The notes beneath the pieces are model-generated. The model worked only from the letters and a program-made list of their open reading frames with translations, had not been told where the DNA came from and did no database searches. The position numbers and the translations under genes are program-made. 64,000 nucleotides of DNA from Plicaturopsis crispa FD-325 SS-3 (Eukaryota > Basidiomycota > Agaricomycetes > Amylocorticiales > Amylocorticiaceae): the NCBI GenBank assembly GCA_000827205.1, contig KN832574.1, positions 1 through 64,000 of the forward strand. The letters are read 5' to 3'. Positions within the stretch are counted from its first letter, which is position 1. Every line of letters begins with the position of its first letter. This document shows positions 11,456-24,847 of this stretch, one piece after another.

Positions 11456-14400
11456 ACGCGCAACGTGAAAAAATGTTGTCCCTGTATTTATTTCGAGTTC
11501 GATGATGCCGCCGCGATATAGGCAAAATACCACTGTACTTACTAGCTAGCTCTTGAAAATACCCGACCGTTTTCCGATGCACGTTCGACAGGTGTTCGTG
11601 ATCCAGAGGTTTCGTTAGACATGCCGGTGGGGTTGTAGCGTGAAAACGAGTTTCTATTGACTTTGATGGGGACAACTTGAACACGCTGCTCTTGGATAAG
11701 GACATATGAACTCACTTTCGATTTCGGTAGTACCACAGTGTCAAAATTGATTTTGACGTGTAAGTCGTGCAGTGCTTGATACCTATTGGACATAAGTCGG
11801 GGGTTTACCCACACTGTGTAGCGATATCAGACGACATATGCTACGAAAACGCCACACAGGTGTGAACCGCATGTTTCGTAAGTATATGCAGGGCAGGGCA
11901 TAGCTCGCGGTGACGTGTACTCACCTATCCACGGAAACTTACGACTATGTACGCGGAAAACGCCCGCCGCTCAGTCCCAGCGCACGCATTGGCTTAACAC
12001 AAGCCAAACCCTCCTCATGGGCCCACTTCTAAAGATTTGAGCAGTATTGCGTGAGCAGGGAGCAGACATGCGTCTATCGGCAGGGGAAAAACGATGAATT
12101 CTCAGCTTTCGAGACCCGTGGGTTTAATCAGGAACAACGATCTTTTTGTGAACGTACACGGGCGTCCACGAACAGATATAGCCCGGAGCTGCTAGGGCTG
12201 CGTCCTGAGACCGAGTCTCAAGCGAGACATCGGGACATCGACGTTCGCAGGCGTCTGTAGCGCAGGGACCGAATGAGAGCGTGCGCGCCATCTGCTGGTC
12301 CTGTGCGACGTGAGTGGGTGCCCAGCCATCATGGGAATTCGTACATAGGTAAGCGGCATCACCGTGCTCCAAGTACAGAATAGAGTTGCTGGACCACTTC
12401 ACGCGCACTGGGTGATTGGTGTGCTGTGAGACCGGCGAGTGGAAATAAGAAAAGAGCATTGCCGCCGGCAGATGCGGGCGTTGACCATAGATCACGAGCG
12501 CGTCTAAACGGAATTGTCGCGTTACAATTAGCGCCCGTCAGCTTCGACAAATTGGAGATAGAATAAGAGGGCAACGGTTTGAAGTCTTGGTGAACGACGT
12601 AGGGCAACACCCTGATGTCTTGGGGAAAGACTATTAGATGCTTGAGAGTGCAGAACGAGAACGCTCGCTGCAATACATTCGAATTTTCAACGCGCAGAGT
12701 CAAGGCATGATTGAAGCGAGCGTCATTATTGCTGTGGCGTGTGCATCGTGCTATCAAACGGAGGTAAAATGAGTTCGCGCTCAAGAATTCTGAAAAGTCG
12801 CTGATAGTCTGCGACCGCAGACCGTCCACCGGATGAAGAATGCAAACGTATGGTGGAAGCGCCGATGCCAAGTCACCGAATCGAAAAGCAGTCCCATCCG
12901 CAAGTCGCAAGTATCCTTGCGCAAGCCGAAAGATGCCGCATGGGACTCGAAATAGGCCATATTTCTGTGTGGACCGTTCGAAAAAGCAGTCCAGTACGAC
13001 AACTAGCATAAGTAAAAAAAGGAGCTGGGAGTAATACGCACCGATCAGCCCGGAAACTGACGACGGCGCGCAGGCGGAACGATGAGAGATTGCCGTGATA
13101 ATTGCGCATCGAAAGCGTTCTACGAGGTGTGGGCTTGCATATGAGAAGACCGGAAGCCCTCGCGAGCTCGTCATGCTGCAGACATCTTGATCACGGGTAG
13201 TCGACGGCACGCCCGACGGGGTAAAGTAGTATTGGGATGCTCGTTCGTCCATTTTTTCGCAGTCAGAGGGTCCGTTCGGAGAAAAGGCCCGCCACGGTGT
13301 ACGATTATGTCCGGGCGGTGATTCTGTTGCCCGACAAATGCGTCAAGCTGCGGGAATCGTTTAGCTAGCGACATTGGAGACCGGCGTACGTGTTCATCTA
13401 GGACGGCGGTCCGACCGAGTCCACAATGGGAGGTCAATGTCTCGATATGGGTAGCTCAAGAGCCCGAGGACGACGAAGGGGTGCTCAAGTGCAATACCGA
13501 TACGGAAGAAGCCTACGCCACAGTCCCTGTAGCATTGCTGCAGCATGGAATCGGCGACAAGAGTTAACACACCTGCAGGCTTCTGGGGTTTTCCTGAATC
13601 GATTCGAGGCTTCTGCTCAGTGTGGCGTTCCCGCAATGCTGTTGATAGGCTGAAACTTTCCGGCTATCCGACGAACGAGACGCAGCCGGGGACTGAAGAG
13701 GAAGTCCACCGTGACAGCATTCGGGGAGGATAAGGCCGGCTGAGGTTCGTCCAGCTATGGTGAAATGAAAAGAAGTGGGCCTCTGCGAGACGGCGTCATT
13801 CGTCGGATCCTGGCGACTCGAGATGCTCACGACGCCTTGAAAACGAGGGTAAATGTTGCGTTAGTCTTAGATGTTTACGGCAGGTACGCACGCCGGGGAT
13901 AAACATGGGACAGCGATAGCAACGACCGCGGCGTACGCTATCTTAATGGCATCCCTGGGTGCAGCGCACGTTGTGGGGCGCCGCTGCCTGCATGCTATGA
14001 ATCGACATTGGTTCGCAGGGGGTATGAAGGCGCCAATAAATTGTGCTCACGAGACGCATCCAAAATTGTAAGCCGCGAGACGCTACAGCGGACACGAGGG
14101 ATCCCAGTAGGGCAATATAGTCGTGTAGCGGCAACCTGTGAATGACCGATATATGATAGCTAGCTCGGCACTGGTAAACGAGATGATATCAGTCTTCTCG
14201 ATTTTCCGTCGGATAACGACCGAGTCACCGCTAGACATCGATAGTGTCAGGGACCAGCACGAGCATAAGGCGATCGGACGTCGCAAGGCATCAAAAACAT
14301 ACCGTATTACGGAGAAAAGCCAGCGCGGCTTCAGGCCCTGGTCGTAGCAGCGGAAGGGCGCTATGTCGAACGATGTACCTCAACGTTGAGCTCGCTGGGC

Positions 14401-16400
14401 CTGCGCAGCACAGAAGACAACTCGTTGAGCTGGGGGCTTGTAGAGCGCAAGTGTGTGCATTACTTGCAAGGCCGGTCTGGGGATTTCTTCGGTGCCGCTC
14501 GCGGCTCAAGGCGCAATCTACTCCGAGCGGTTTGAGTTCGACGTCTACTTTTACGGCAGAGTGGGCTCACAATAGGTATGTTCCAATTAGTCGCATTGCC
14601 AGAGCACGCGGGCATCCGTTTGATCCCTTGAAGCACGTCAAACAGAAACTAGGATCTTGAATTCGCTGAATCGCATTGAATCGAGAAAGCGAGTTTTTGT
14701 GGCACGGCACCTTGCGAGAATCCGTGGGCGAAAGCCGCGCGTACGGGACTCCGTCAACTCTTGAGCCCTGGTTTGTAGCCTCAAAATTTTGTTGCCTAAA
14801 AACACCGTCCATGGCGCACGTTGAGATTGGTGGTCGATAGGAAATAATTTCCCGGCGTTTAATTCGACTTCATGGATCTAAAATGACATCGCGATGAGTG
14901 AGCGGCGATGAACAATTTGGTGGGGGTTGAATAGCAAGAAGACGCACAGGGGTAATATCGGTGACGCGGCGATTTCCATGATATAATCGATAGCTCCTCT
15001 CGTTCGTTCTAAACGGTGAAAAATGTTGCTATCGCAGGATCTTGTTAACACGGAAGTATTGCAGTGGTTTGACGCTCGATAGCGGCAAAAGCCAGATCGC
15101 TATTCCAATCGTGAGAGATCATTGTTCTAGTCCTGCATCGCGAGCTCGCGCGCCGTCCTCGAGTGCGATGTCCAAGTTAGCGAGCTCAGTACTTGGGCAG
15201 CCACACGACCGTCGGCATTCTGTAAATGGCCGAGGGGTCACACCGTATGACGGGATGTCAAATCGCGATTGCATCGCTAGAGCAAATTCGGTCGGTCATT
15301 CAGAGAGAGGCCGTTGAATATTTATGCGGAGACGTACGACCGTGAGTGTGAGGAGCACTGATTCTTGGGGAATGGCACTTTAGGATGGATCGAGTAGATG
15401 ATCCAAGACAGCGTACAGCTGCCTGAGAGCAAGAGGGGCGACACCATGCGCACCTCGTGTACTTGGCACGAGGTACGATTGACCGGCTCTGCGCAGATGC
15501 TCCGCCGGATTTCTAGCGCGCGCATGCGCAGACGCGATTTGCTTGCCTGCTATCTTAGTCGACAATAATTCAAGAAGTCAGCGCATTGCATTTTCTGAGA
15601 TATAAAGACACTCAATATGTAGCTTCACGTCTGCGCCGAGAAAGTAGGAGAGAACGTAGTTCTCCTCGACTATGATCTCGTGCTTGTGCCATGTGCCCTA
15701 AGACACAGTTCTGGCGGACAAGTCTGTGTGCGGATAGTCACAAACTCGGAGGCTCAATCCGCGCAAGGCAAACTACGGTTGCTGTAGAAGTGCGTGAACC
15801 CGTGAATAGAACCCGCCATGGGCTTCTCTCACACACGAATCAGTCCAGCAGTCCAGTGGCTGAACTGATATGAGCTGTGGTTCCTTTTGGTCGTTCCGGA
15901 TATGTTCAACAGATGATAGACGGTGCAAAAGAATGTCTCGATTCCATGAGACTGTGGAGAAAGGTGGGCCGTGGACGTGCAACGCAATACAGTCACCCAA
16001 TCGGGCTTCTCGTAGTCTTTTTCATCTGGGCAGATATACAGAACCGAACAGTGTCGAGGGGCGAGATAGAAACGACCCCGGATTCTATGGGATACACTTC
16101 AGGTACACTGCTTGAGCGAACAAAACATGACGATTGAAAAGGCAACTCACTTGGAAAGCATATGCGATACGCCGGCGCGTCAGTCGTCCAATCCGAGGAC
16201 AAGTTTCTGAACACAATCGGCCTTACCCGGCAGCTCCAAGTTCCTCGAGTGATTATCCATTGTGAAATGGCGCAAATGTGCACACAGGAGCGCGTCGGCG
16301 TTTATCATGAGTGGGCACCGTATTTTCGAGTTGCTCGATCTTGTCTTTTCAGGCCCGTCGTCGTCGTCGGCAACCCACGATATAGACATTGAAAGCACGC
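11456..16400. other. Gene-poor stretch, possibly a decayed minus-strand gene
   Basis: Apart from the open segment at 12359-13252, this 5-kb stretch has only short open frames on both strands. Minus-strand pieces such as CPLMINADALLCAHLRHFTMDN (16321-16250), LHVHGPPFSTVSWNRDILL (near 15950) and AKRFPQLDAFVGQQNHRPD (near 13360) have a protein-like composition and resemble parts of F-box/LRR proteins. They cannot be joined into one model by eye. No transposase or reverse transcriptase motif and no terminal repeats were seen. Confidence 0.3.
12359..13252 (-). CDS. Unrecognised 297-codon open segment, possibly F-box/LRR exon(s)
   Basis: This is the longest open segment in the gene-poor stretch. 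It contains LRR-like pieces (VLQRAFSFCTLKHLIVFPQ, PSYSISNLSKLTG) after SDFSEFLSANSFYLRLI, as in the C-terminal part of some F-box proteins. A hydrophobic stretch, YYSQLLFLLMLVVVLDCFF, may be translated intron, because a donor-like and acceptor-like pair flank it. No start or F-box can be assigned. It could equally be a chance frame. Confidence 0.28.
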   Translation of the reverse strand: MDERASQYYFTPSGVPSTTRDQDVCSMTSSRGLPVFSYASPHLVERFRCAIITAISHRSACAPSSVSGLIGAYYSQLLFLLMLVVVLDCFFERSTQKYGLFRVPCGIFRLAQGYLRLADGTAFRFGDLASALPPYVCILHPVDGLRSQTISDFSEFLSANSFYLRLIARCTRHSNNDARFNHALTLRVENSNVLQRAFSFCTLKHLIVFPQDIRVLPYVVHQDFKPLPSYSISNLSKLTGANCNATIPFRRARDLWSTPASAGGNALFLFPLAGLTAHQSPSAREVVQQLYSVLGAR

Positions 16401-16936
16401 TAAGAAAAAGGCGAGATGGCAATTCGCTGTCGTGCAAATGGTCGTCGCGGTAGAAAGCAAGGAAATGAAACCGACGCGTACAAAAATGCCGCCTTGATGG
16501 CGGAGCCGCCGCCACTTCCCGACTTCCGTGGCCCTTTCTCTTCGTCGCTACCGCGAGCGGTTGTCTTTCGGAATACTCGCCGGCTCTCCTGCACCGCACG
16601 CTTCTACTCTTGTTCGCTGCAGGACCCTGGGGAAGATACAGAATACGCGTGCATCTTCGGCCAGTTCTTGATTGGACTAAATAGCACCAGGTTGAGACGA
16701 GAGAGCTGGATCTCTCGTTTCCCGGTATTTCGAAAGGTTTCGTGGGCAGCAGCAGCCGTAAGTCCTCACAACCTTATTGAAGTGGTGTTCAAGCCCTTAT
16801 GTTTCCATCCAATAGACCCACAGTCTTATCCGAGTGATGCTGGCAGTCAAACCGCGCGTCTGAGCAGGTCCCCGCCAGTCACCAAGTCGATATACTTCAC
16901 GGATACACGCTCTATCGTATTGTCGACGCGCCAAAA

Positions 16937-19900
16937 ATGTCGAATCAGTGCTCCCCGAAGTCTCATGCTTCGAGTTCCCATATACCGGTTGTCTCTCCGC
17001 GTCCAGCACGCGCAAACTTCCCTGCATCACTCTCCCTCCCACAATTGCCAGGCTCGTCGCAGCCCCGGCGCGCGTCCGGTGGGAGTACGCCCTCCCAGAC
17101 GAGCCCAGCGTCCGCGTCCTCCGCCAGCGGTGCTGTAGGCGGAAACTCCGGGATCCCTTCTTTTCGTTCACTCCGAAACCTGCTTCCGTTTGGACCAGGT
17201 AAATCGCAGCCTTCCACTGCCCCAACACAGCACGCACGTGTCTTCAGTACACCGAGCAAAACGCAGTTTTTTGGGTCGATGCGAAGGTCGATGACAGGTG
17301 AAAGGAAGAATTCCGGTTCATCGTATGTGCGCTCGCCTCAACTAGAGAACTCGCCGGTGCTGTCGATAGAGGCGCCTGCCGACGGCGATATCCGAGAAAA
17401 GTATGAGCAGGATCTGACAGAGGAATTGGATGTAAAATTCGAGGACCCATTTCGTTCTGCTTCTCGGTCTGCCTCATCAGGTAAGTCGGTTGGTCGTCAC
17501 CCGAAATACACGACTTACAGGATGTCTATAAGCACCCTCGCATTCACCCGATCCACCACCGGATAATGACTTTCTGCCAGATGGTGTAGGATCTTCATTG
17601 GCTGGCGGTGCGCCAGTAAGCACCGATCTATCGACTATTATCGAAGCCGAAAACTCTGGTATATCGAAACACATTCCATCCTTGGACTCTTCCTCCTCGT
17701 TCGGCTCACCTCCGACGCCACCCTCCAAGGACCACTCTCGCTCTGCTTCCCCGTTCCATCTCTCCCCGCCTTCCCCAGTAGTCTCCCCTTCGCCTTCACC
17801 CGTGAATCTCGAATTTCTCCGTCCTGGTATATCGCACAAACCGTCGCATGGATCCGACAATTCTTACACGTCCGAAATGGACCTGTCAACATCGAAGCTC
17901 ACTGCAGAAGTCCGCGATGCGATGCAGAGTGGCGCCGGTAGTAAATGGCTACACGGTGCGAACGGTGTCGTTATCGACGCCGCCCACGGTAGTGTCACTC
18001 CTACGACACCGTCCGAGGGCGACCAGGAGAACGAAAATGACACCTATAAGCTCTCCGTCGAGCCAAGCTTCAATATTAGCGCTTTAGATCCAGACCTTGC
18101 GGCGCTCCTCAGTCCGCACCGAGTCGGGCATAGAAGTGCACACGGTAATGCCGATGAGCCTACCATTCGGCGTGCTCTCAACTCCATCACGCCTCCCCCA
18201 CTTACGCCACCTAGATTGTCTCCCTCGTCGCCTTCCTTTCCTACCGCACCTACTGAGTCGTCCCCAGTCCGCCGCCGCCCAGTTCCATCCCGTGTTACAT
18301 CAGCCTCCTTTCTTCCCCGTCCCAAACCTAGTCCATTCAACTCTCGACGTTCTGGCAGCACGTCGTCAGTGTCGGGCCAGTCCTCTCCTGAAAGAGCTAC
18401 CTTTGACGAAGCACCCAAGCGCCGGCCTCCGTCCTCTCCTCTGGCTTCTGGCTCCGCTACACTCCAAGAGTATACCCCTGAACCTGCGAGTCCGAGTCGC
18501 AATTCCATATCTCTCTCCCAACGGCAGGCTGCTGGACCTTCAGCTCGCTGCCCGCCAGTTACTCAGTCGCGGCTCGTTACGCCAGCACGCCGCGCACCCT
18601 CGACGAATACTACACGCCCTCCTCTTCGGCACACTGCATCCACAGGTACACCGGAATCTGTCTCTCCGTCGCGTGCCTCGTCAGCGTTGGGGGCCGCCTC
18701 CACAACGCGGAAGCCGTACAACCCTCGTACGGAGTTGCGAAATCGCAAGCGTAGCATGAGCATGGACACGCCGTCACCGGAATCACTCTATCCCAGGCAC
18801 ACGGCCTCCTCGGGTATCACCCGCCCGTCGTCCGCCATGTCCAGCCGCGTCCGCCCCTCTGTGGAGCTGCTGGGTCCTCGCACCGTGAAAGCCTTTGCAG
18901 CGGCTGGTCTTCTTGGCCGTGACCAAGAAAACCTATCAGCAGGGTTCTCGCCCCGCTCGTCCGAGTCAGCATCGCGCTCCGGGTATGCACCATCACGTGC
19001 AGGTTTCTCTGAAGCTAGCGCCGGCTCGCACGGTCGCAGTCGGACGATGACCCTGTCTGACGCCGGCGGCGCGCGTCCTCCGAATGAGAGCCCAACATTT
19101 TCGATACAGCGCACGGCGCTATCGCGCGGATCGACTGCACCCACCAGCGTCAGTGCGGCTTCTTCATCTGCGCATACGCACAATCAGATCCAGGACCAGC
19201 TGCAAGCCCAGAAGGAGAAGCACGAAAGTGAAATGGGTGCGTTGATCGCTGCTTTGTCGGACTCGCAGCGGACTACAAAACTCCTCCGAGAGGAAAATGG
19301 GGAGCTCAGAGATCGGATCGCGGACCTAGAGGCTCGACTAGAGGATGCCGACGAGTATATTCGCCGTTTGAACACGCCACCGCCCCCGTCTGCGCAGACG
19401 TTGCCTCGAATGGCTATCGACCGCCTATCACGCTCGCGGAACGGATCGATGGAATTTCTCCCAAAGCGCTCACAGCTGCGCATGGAGGTCTTCAAGCCCC
19501 CACCCCGTAATCTGTCTCCTGAACGGTTTCTCCCGCCAAGTCCGGACCGTGCAGAGTCTGCGTCTATGTCTTCGAACAGACATCGACTAAAACGCATCAG
19601 CACATCGTCTTCCGTTTTCCCGGCGCCTCCACGCGACATGACGATGCTCATGCACGAGGAGGGACATATGTCAGACCGCTCGGGCGCTGCAGCCTTTTCC
19701 GGCTCGACACACTCACCCCCATCGTCGCCGACTATGATCCTTCCGAAGTTCAATCACGGACGCACGCGCTCTGTGTCGTCTGGGAACTACTCGGGGACCA
19801 ATGCCAGCTTCTCCATGACCGACGCGACAGGGTCTCCGAGGAGCCTGTTCCTGCGCCCCGAACATGAGCTACATCTAGGCGACATGGCGAGCCTCGACCT

Positions 19901-19943
19901 CAGTGGGGACATTAGCTACGACGACGACGCGGAACGTGGGTGA
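16937..19943 (+). CDS. Ser-rich protein with a C-terminal coiled coil, two exons
   Basis: Exon 1 is 16937-17480, the intron is 17481-17532 (donor GTAAGT, acceptor TATAAG), and exon 2 runs to the stop at 19943, giving about 984 residues. The first exon has the block GIPSFRSLRNLLPFGPGK and a stretch EKYEQDLTEELDVKFEDPF. Most of exon 2 is Ser/Pro/Arg-rich with many SP sites, as expected of a disordered, phosphorylated protein. Residues around 725-795 form a clear heptad coiled coil, from QIQDQLQAQKEKHESEMGAL to LEDADEYIRRLN. The tail has SMTDATGSPRSLFLRP. I do not recognise an orthologue with known function. A scaffold or cytoskeletal role would fit the architecture, but that is a guess. The start is the first ATG after in-frame stops. 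Confidence 0.75.
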
Positions 19944-20436
19944 CCGTCGTCCAGGATCTTCAATCATTTACTTTTTTTTCTCTGTTGTTTTGCGTCGGGA
20001 CCCTGCTGTTTTCGTGCAACCTTTGGAGCTCTCATCATCATTTCATTTCGCATTCTGGATCTCTTGGAACAACTTCATACATACCTTAATTTTTACGGCT
20101 CGACATTGTAGTATAGATAATCCACTCGTTCGTCTTTCCCGCTGCTGTCCTTTACATCTCTACTTACTCTTATTTGGTGTTCAATATGTACACTGCGACA
20201 CAATATGCAATTCTATGCGACCAGTATATGCACTTTGTCGACAAACGAGCATCAGTATTTTGCAGCCGCCGCGGAATCGCGTACCCCATGATCGTAACGA
20301 ATGTGACGGACGCGTTACTTACCCCGCATTTGCCCCACATTCGAGCTCCTCAGATCTTGCTCTTAACTCTCTCTGGACTTATTGCTAGATTATTACATTG
20401 GTCGCTGGTCTCGCCGTTTTCTGTAAATTCTCCGCC
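19944..20436. other. Intergenic, 3' UTR and next promoter
   Basis: A T-rich tract at 19968-19985 follows the stop of the coiled-coil gene. No ORF with protein-like composition is present in these 493 bp. Confidence 0.4.
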
Positions 20437-23089
20437 ATGAGCTCTCTCGTGGTACCACAAGGATCCTCGACACCCAGTGACACCTCGGCTGGAACCGCTC
20501 CCGACAGTGCATCTGTCGTAGATAACTTCTTGACGCCCCCGACAACCAGGCCAGCTACGCCTGAAAAGGTGCTCACGCCTCCACCTGTAGAGCGGCCATA
20601 CGACGCGAAGAATGCGCTCGTCGACCTGCCATGTGTCGCCTACGCATTGGAGACGTTCCTCGCGTCGCATATGCTGGAGGCGGAGGACTACATGAACGAG
20701 AAAGACCCATCAAAGTGCGTTTGCCTCGTCTCTGATGACTTGAACCTACCCTGATATCTGCAGGGAGCGGCTGTACTTTGCGACGGGTTTTGGTTTGATA
20801 CAATGTGTAAAGGGTTTGATGTCGTTCGAGAACGAGGTCGGTATCATCTTCTCTGCGCACTCATTCACGATTTCGAATTCTTTTGCTTCAGGACCTGCTG
20901 GCTGGTATCGGCCATACGAAGCACGGAAACCATATCGCGAGTCTGCACCGCAAACGTGCAGCATCCCTGCCGATGCGCCTCGCGGGATATTTTGCCGGTT
21001 CCCTGCACGCGTCTGGGATTGGATTTGTGCAAAGTATGACCGCAGTGGAAAGACATGCCGAGCTTGTATACGCGGAAAGTCTTTTTGAAAAGGTCTGTTC
21101 TACGACGCTATGCGGCATGTAAGGATACTTACCGTGGATTCGCAAGGCACTCCTCGGCATTGTATACTCGGGAGATTTCCTGGCGTTTATCAAAGAGGCG
21201 TGCGTATTCCGCCGTTTGCACTACACTTGTAATAATATCTTACGTGCAGGTTGAATATGCGAACGACGATCAACATCTACCGTCAGCTATATAAATTCAT
21301 AGAACACTCCGACGAGGAGGCAACAGCACGAGGAGAAGGGCAGGAAGATGTGTCTATAGACGCACATTTCCGCTCGGGCGTGTACCTCGGCATCGGGCTG
21401 TCAAACCTCATCCTCAGCCTCATCCCCTCCAAAATCCTCACGATAATGGAGATATTCGGATACAAAGGCGACCGGAAGTTCGGGCTTGAGATTCTCGCCA
21501 GGGCAGGCGGATGGAGCAAGGACCGCGACGAGCCAACGGTTACCAGAGGTCAGCTCGTGAAGCTGTCGATGCTTATTCGCGCTAACTTTCGATGCGTTTG
21601 AAGAGAACGAGGGTGTGCGGCGCAGTATATGCGACATGTCGCTCCTCATATTCCACTTGGTCCTCTCGAGTCTTACATTTGACGGGGTGGACATGTCCAT
21701 GGCACAGAAAATCCTAGACTATAATCTAAAGAGATACCCAAATGGTTTGCACATTCATGATGCCATCGCAACACTGAAACTTACTCACCGTCCATTACAG
21801 GTGTATTCTTCCTGTTCGGCGCAGGACGCCTTTGCCTCGCACGAGGGCAGCCAAAGAAAGCGATCGAGTATTATACAAAGGCGATGGAGTCGCAATCGCA
21901 GTACCGCAATCTGCACCATATATCGTTTTGGGAAATGGCCATCTCGCACATGGCGCTATGGGATATCTCGTCATCCCTCCCGTGCTGGCGAAATCTAGAG
22001 GCTGAGTCCACCGTCAGTCGAATTTCACCTCTCGTATTTCAGTGTCCCAGTAAAATCTGAACCAAACCTTTTCGCAGTGGTCCAAAGCTATCTACTCGTA
22101 CGGGGTTGCAGTTTGCTTACTCGAGCTTGGCGGCGAGGCCAACAAGGAGGAAGCGAAAAAGTTCATGGACAAAGTCCCCGGGCTTAGACAACGCATTGCT
22201 GGAAAGTCGATACCACTCGAGGTCAGCAGCCATCGCGGTGCTCTTCGCAATTTGTTTTAACCGCCGTCAACGACAGAAATTCGTCGCTCGCAAAGCGCGC
22301 AAGTTCCATGAGCAGGGCGGCCGCCTCGCCATGCCCGGACTCGAGATCCTGTATCTCTTCCTCGGAATCGCACGCGCCCCACGGACGATCGTGCTGACAA
22401 AGATGGTCCCGGAGGTGGAGCGGCATCTCGCGGTCCTGCGTGCCCATGAGGCGGACCCTGCGTCGTACGAGGGCGGGACGGGGTTCTGGGACGACATGTG
22501 CCTCGCGCGCTTCCTCGAGGGCGTGTGCTACCGCTATGTCGCGTATCCGGTCAGTGCTACGGCTTGTTTTGTGAATGATTGGATGGTCATTGACGATGTG
22601 CAGGATCCGGACGCGATCCTCGATCCCGACGAGCGCCTCGCGGTTCCGAGGGAGGACGCCGTGAAACGCGCTACGGACGCATTCAAATTCGTGTTTGCCC
22701 ATGGACCGGAGATCCATTTTGAGCATTATCTCGTGTATCATGCCCGTGAGTTGCTATGCGTGGTACTGTAATTGCGCACGACTGATGTTATTGCAGACTA
22801 CGAGTATGGCCGTCTGCTTGCGTGCGAAGGCGACCACGAGGGGGCTCGTACGCAGCTTGATCTCGTGCTTTCTGGTATGTTTTTCTGTGCTTGATACTCA
22901 AAGCCGGTCACTTACGTTGGGTAGGTAAACCACTCGAGGTGAACCATGCCGCGCGAAAGGGCAAGTACAGCATGGAGGTAAGCACCCTGATGCCTCATTC
23001 GTGCATTTAAGCTGACCTTGGACATCCAGAGCGCCTTGCATGTGCGCGCCCATGCAGCACTGGAGGCGATACACCAGAAACGTCTGTAA
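20437..23089 (+). CDS. IML2: Iml2/TTC39-family TPR protein, 13 exons
   Basis: Exons: 20437-20714, 20764-20836, 20892-21092, 21147-21199, 21250-21548, 21604-21744, 21801-22012, 22078-22221, 22277-22549, 22604-22745, 22797-22874, 22925-22977, 23030-23089. The protein shows the family landmarks in order: ALETFLASHMLEAEDYM near the N-terminus, LYFATGFGLIQCVKGLMSFE, RAASLPMRLAGYFAGSLHASG, LLGIVYSGDFLAFIKEALNM, SGVYLGIGLSNLILSLIPSK, then VFFLFGAGRLCLARGQPKKA and RNLHHISFWEMAISHMAL in the TPR region, and HYEYGRLLACEGDHEGA near the end. Yeast Iml2 takes part in clearance of protein inclusions with lipid droplets, and TTC39 proteins are the animal counterparts; the role here is by homology. All 12 introns are 42-66 nt and keep frame. 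The gene looks intact. Confidence 0.92.
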
Positions 23090-23350
23090 GCGCTCATAAA
23101 TGGACGCAATCCACCTACAGATTTTCAACGGACATTCTACGGTTGTCTTGCATATATTATACATATCTCTAACCATCCATACCGGGTATACCCTGTTCTT
23201 CTCACTGCATGTAATTGTACTTGGACTGTACCGCAAGCTTTGTGCAACCCGCACCAAATCCGCACACGACCAAATTGCGGCGCGTCTGAAAAGGTCTGAA
23301 ATTGGCGATTTGAAGTCTCTTGGACCGCTACGGTCACCACACATTTGCTG

Positions 23351-24617
23351 ATGTCGACGTCGAGCCCGCCGTCACCGTCCGTAGCGCCGCTGATACTCGA
23401 TGTACAACCGCTCAGTGCACCTCTAAACGACCCGCCGCCGCCATATCCATCCAGAGTCCGCCGTCCCCGTCGAGCACGCCCGCGGCATGCGCAGCAGGTG
23501 CCCTCTACCGAGTCGGACTACGATGGTCCGCCGTCCCAGGTCCTCCTCTCACCCGACCGCGCAGTTGCAGCAGACGATGATGCAGACGAGAACACTCCCC
23601 TTATCGGCCAGCCGAGCCAGCGCCGCCTGACGAATACGTCGTCTGGGCGCCCGCGTTCCGCTTCGCTGCTTTCCTCGTCCTCCGCAGCGCCTTCGCTTGC
23701 GCACACCGTGCTCTCGCTCTTCCGCCATGACCCGGACTCGGACATCGAGTACGACCCTGACCGGCATACGTCGCCAGAGCTGGACGACGGGGCGCAGCTT
23801 GACAGCGGGCTTTCCATGGCCCCGGAGTTACGGCGCAGTGGACAGTGGACGCTGCTCTCGGGGAGGGCTTGGGTGCGGTATTTTAGACCGGTAGCAAGGA
23901 GGGCGTACTGGGCAGCGGTATTCCATCTCCTGGTGCTTAACTTTCCATACGCACTCGCTGCTTTCCTCTATCTTTTCGTGTTCACCTTGGTGCGCCCCTT
24001 TCACTTGTCCATCTCCGTTCTCTACTAAGATGGTATTGTAGACTGGAACCACGCTACTGATAGCCCTACCCCTGGGTGCCGTGCTATGTTTCTTTGACCT
24101 GCTTGGTGCAAGAGCTTTCGCGCGCGGAGAGGCAAGTCCATTCGAACACTGCGGAGCCATTCCCAAGCTTACAGTTACGCGCACAGCTGGCACTGCAGTC
24201 GGCCTTCCACGGGCCCCTCGCGTATCCACCGCCCTACCCACCGCGGCCGCTCTTCACGCGCGCACGTCCGCCAACTGTCATGGAGCTCGAAGCCAGCACC
24301 GTCAACGGGCCGCTGTACGAGACCTCGTTCTACAAGAACACTTATGCCATGGTCTGTCCCTCTTGTAGCGGATGCAAGATACACTTTGCTAACGCACGAA
24401 ACTGCAGTTCACGGACTCGACGTCGTACCAGGCGCTATTCTACTTCCTCGTGATCAAGCCCTCGATCACGCTGCTGCTGTCGCTGCTGCTCGTCGTCGTC
24501 GTGCCGGTATCGCTGTGCCTCGTGCTCCCGGCGCCTGCGGTCTTGAGGGCGGTAAGGCGGCTAGGCGCGTGGCAGGCGAATGTCGCTGTGGAGGGGCTGT
24601 ATTTGGCTGTCTCGTAA
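23351..24617 (+). CDS. Multi-pass membrane protein with a GC-AG intron, 4 exons
   Basis: Exons 23351-23999, 24042-24131, 24187-24351 and 24408-24617 give about 370 residues. The first ~180 residues are a cytosolic Pro/Ser/Asp-rich region. Then come hydrophobic segments AVFHLLVLNFPYALAAFLYL, LLIALPLGAVLCFFDLL and LFYFLVIKPSITLLLSLLL followed by VVVVPVSLCLVLPAPAVL. The loop contains GPLAYPPPYPPRPLFTR and YETSFYKNTYAMFTDSTSYQ. The pattern of paired membrane segments resembles the putative 'sensor' membrane domain family found in fungi and actinobacteria, but I am not sure of that assignment. The second intron (24132-24186) has a GCAAGT donor; it is needed to join ARAFARGE to LALQSAFHGP. The stop at 24615 lies inside a GTAAGC sequence, so an extra 3' exon cannot be excluded. 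Confidence 0.72.
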
Positions 24618-24847
24618 GCGCTGACGGGACGTGTACTATTGTAATTTATAGAATACCATTCAGCGTGCACCCTTCCTCTCAGCAAGATAAGTTGTATCTC
24701 CTTTACTGATATCTTCTCTAGCACACGCCGGTCCGGACGACAGAGGCCCGTTATTCGACGGGCCCATCGCACCTCCTTTGGACATGTCGAAGGACACGGT
24801 TCTGGATAAATATCTACGCTCATCCCATCGATATCCCTCAAATCCCC

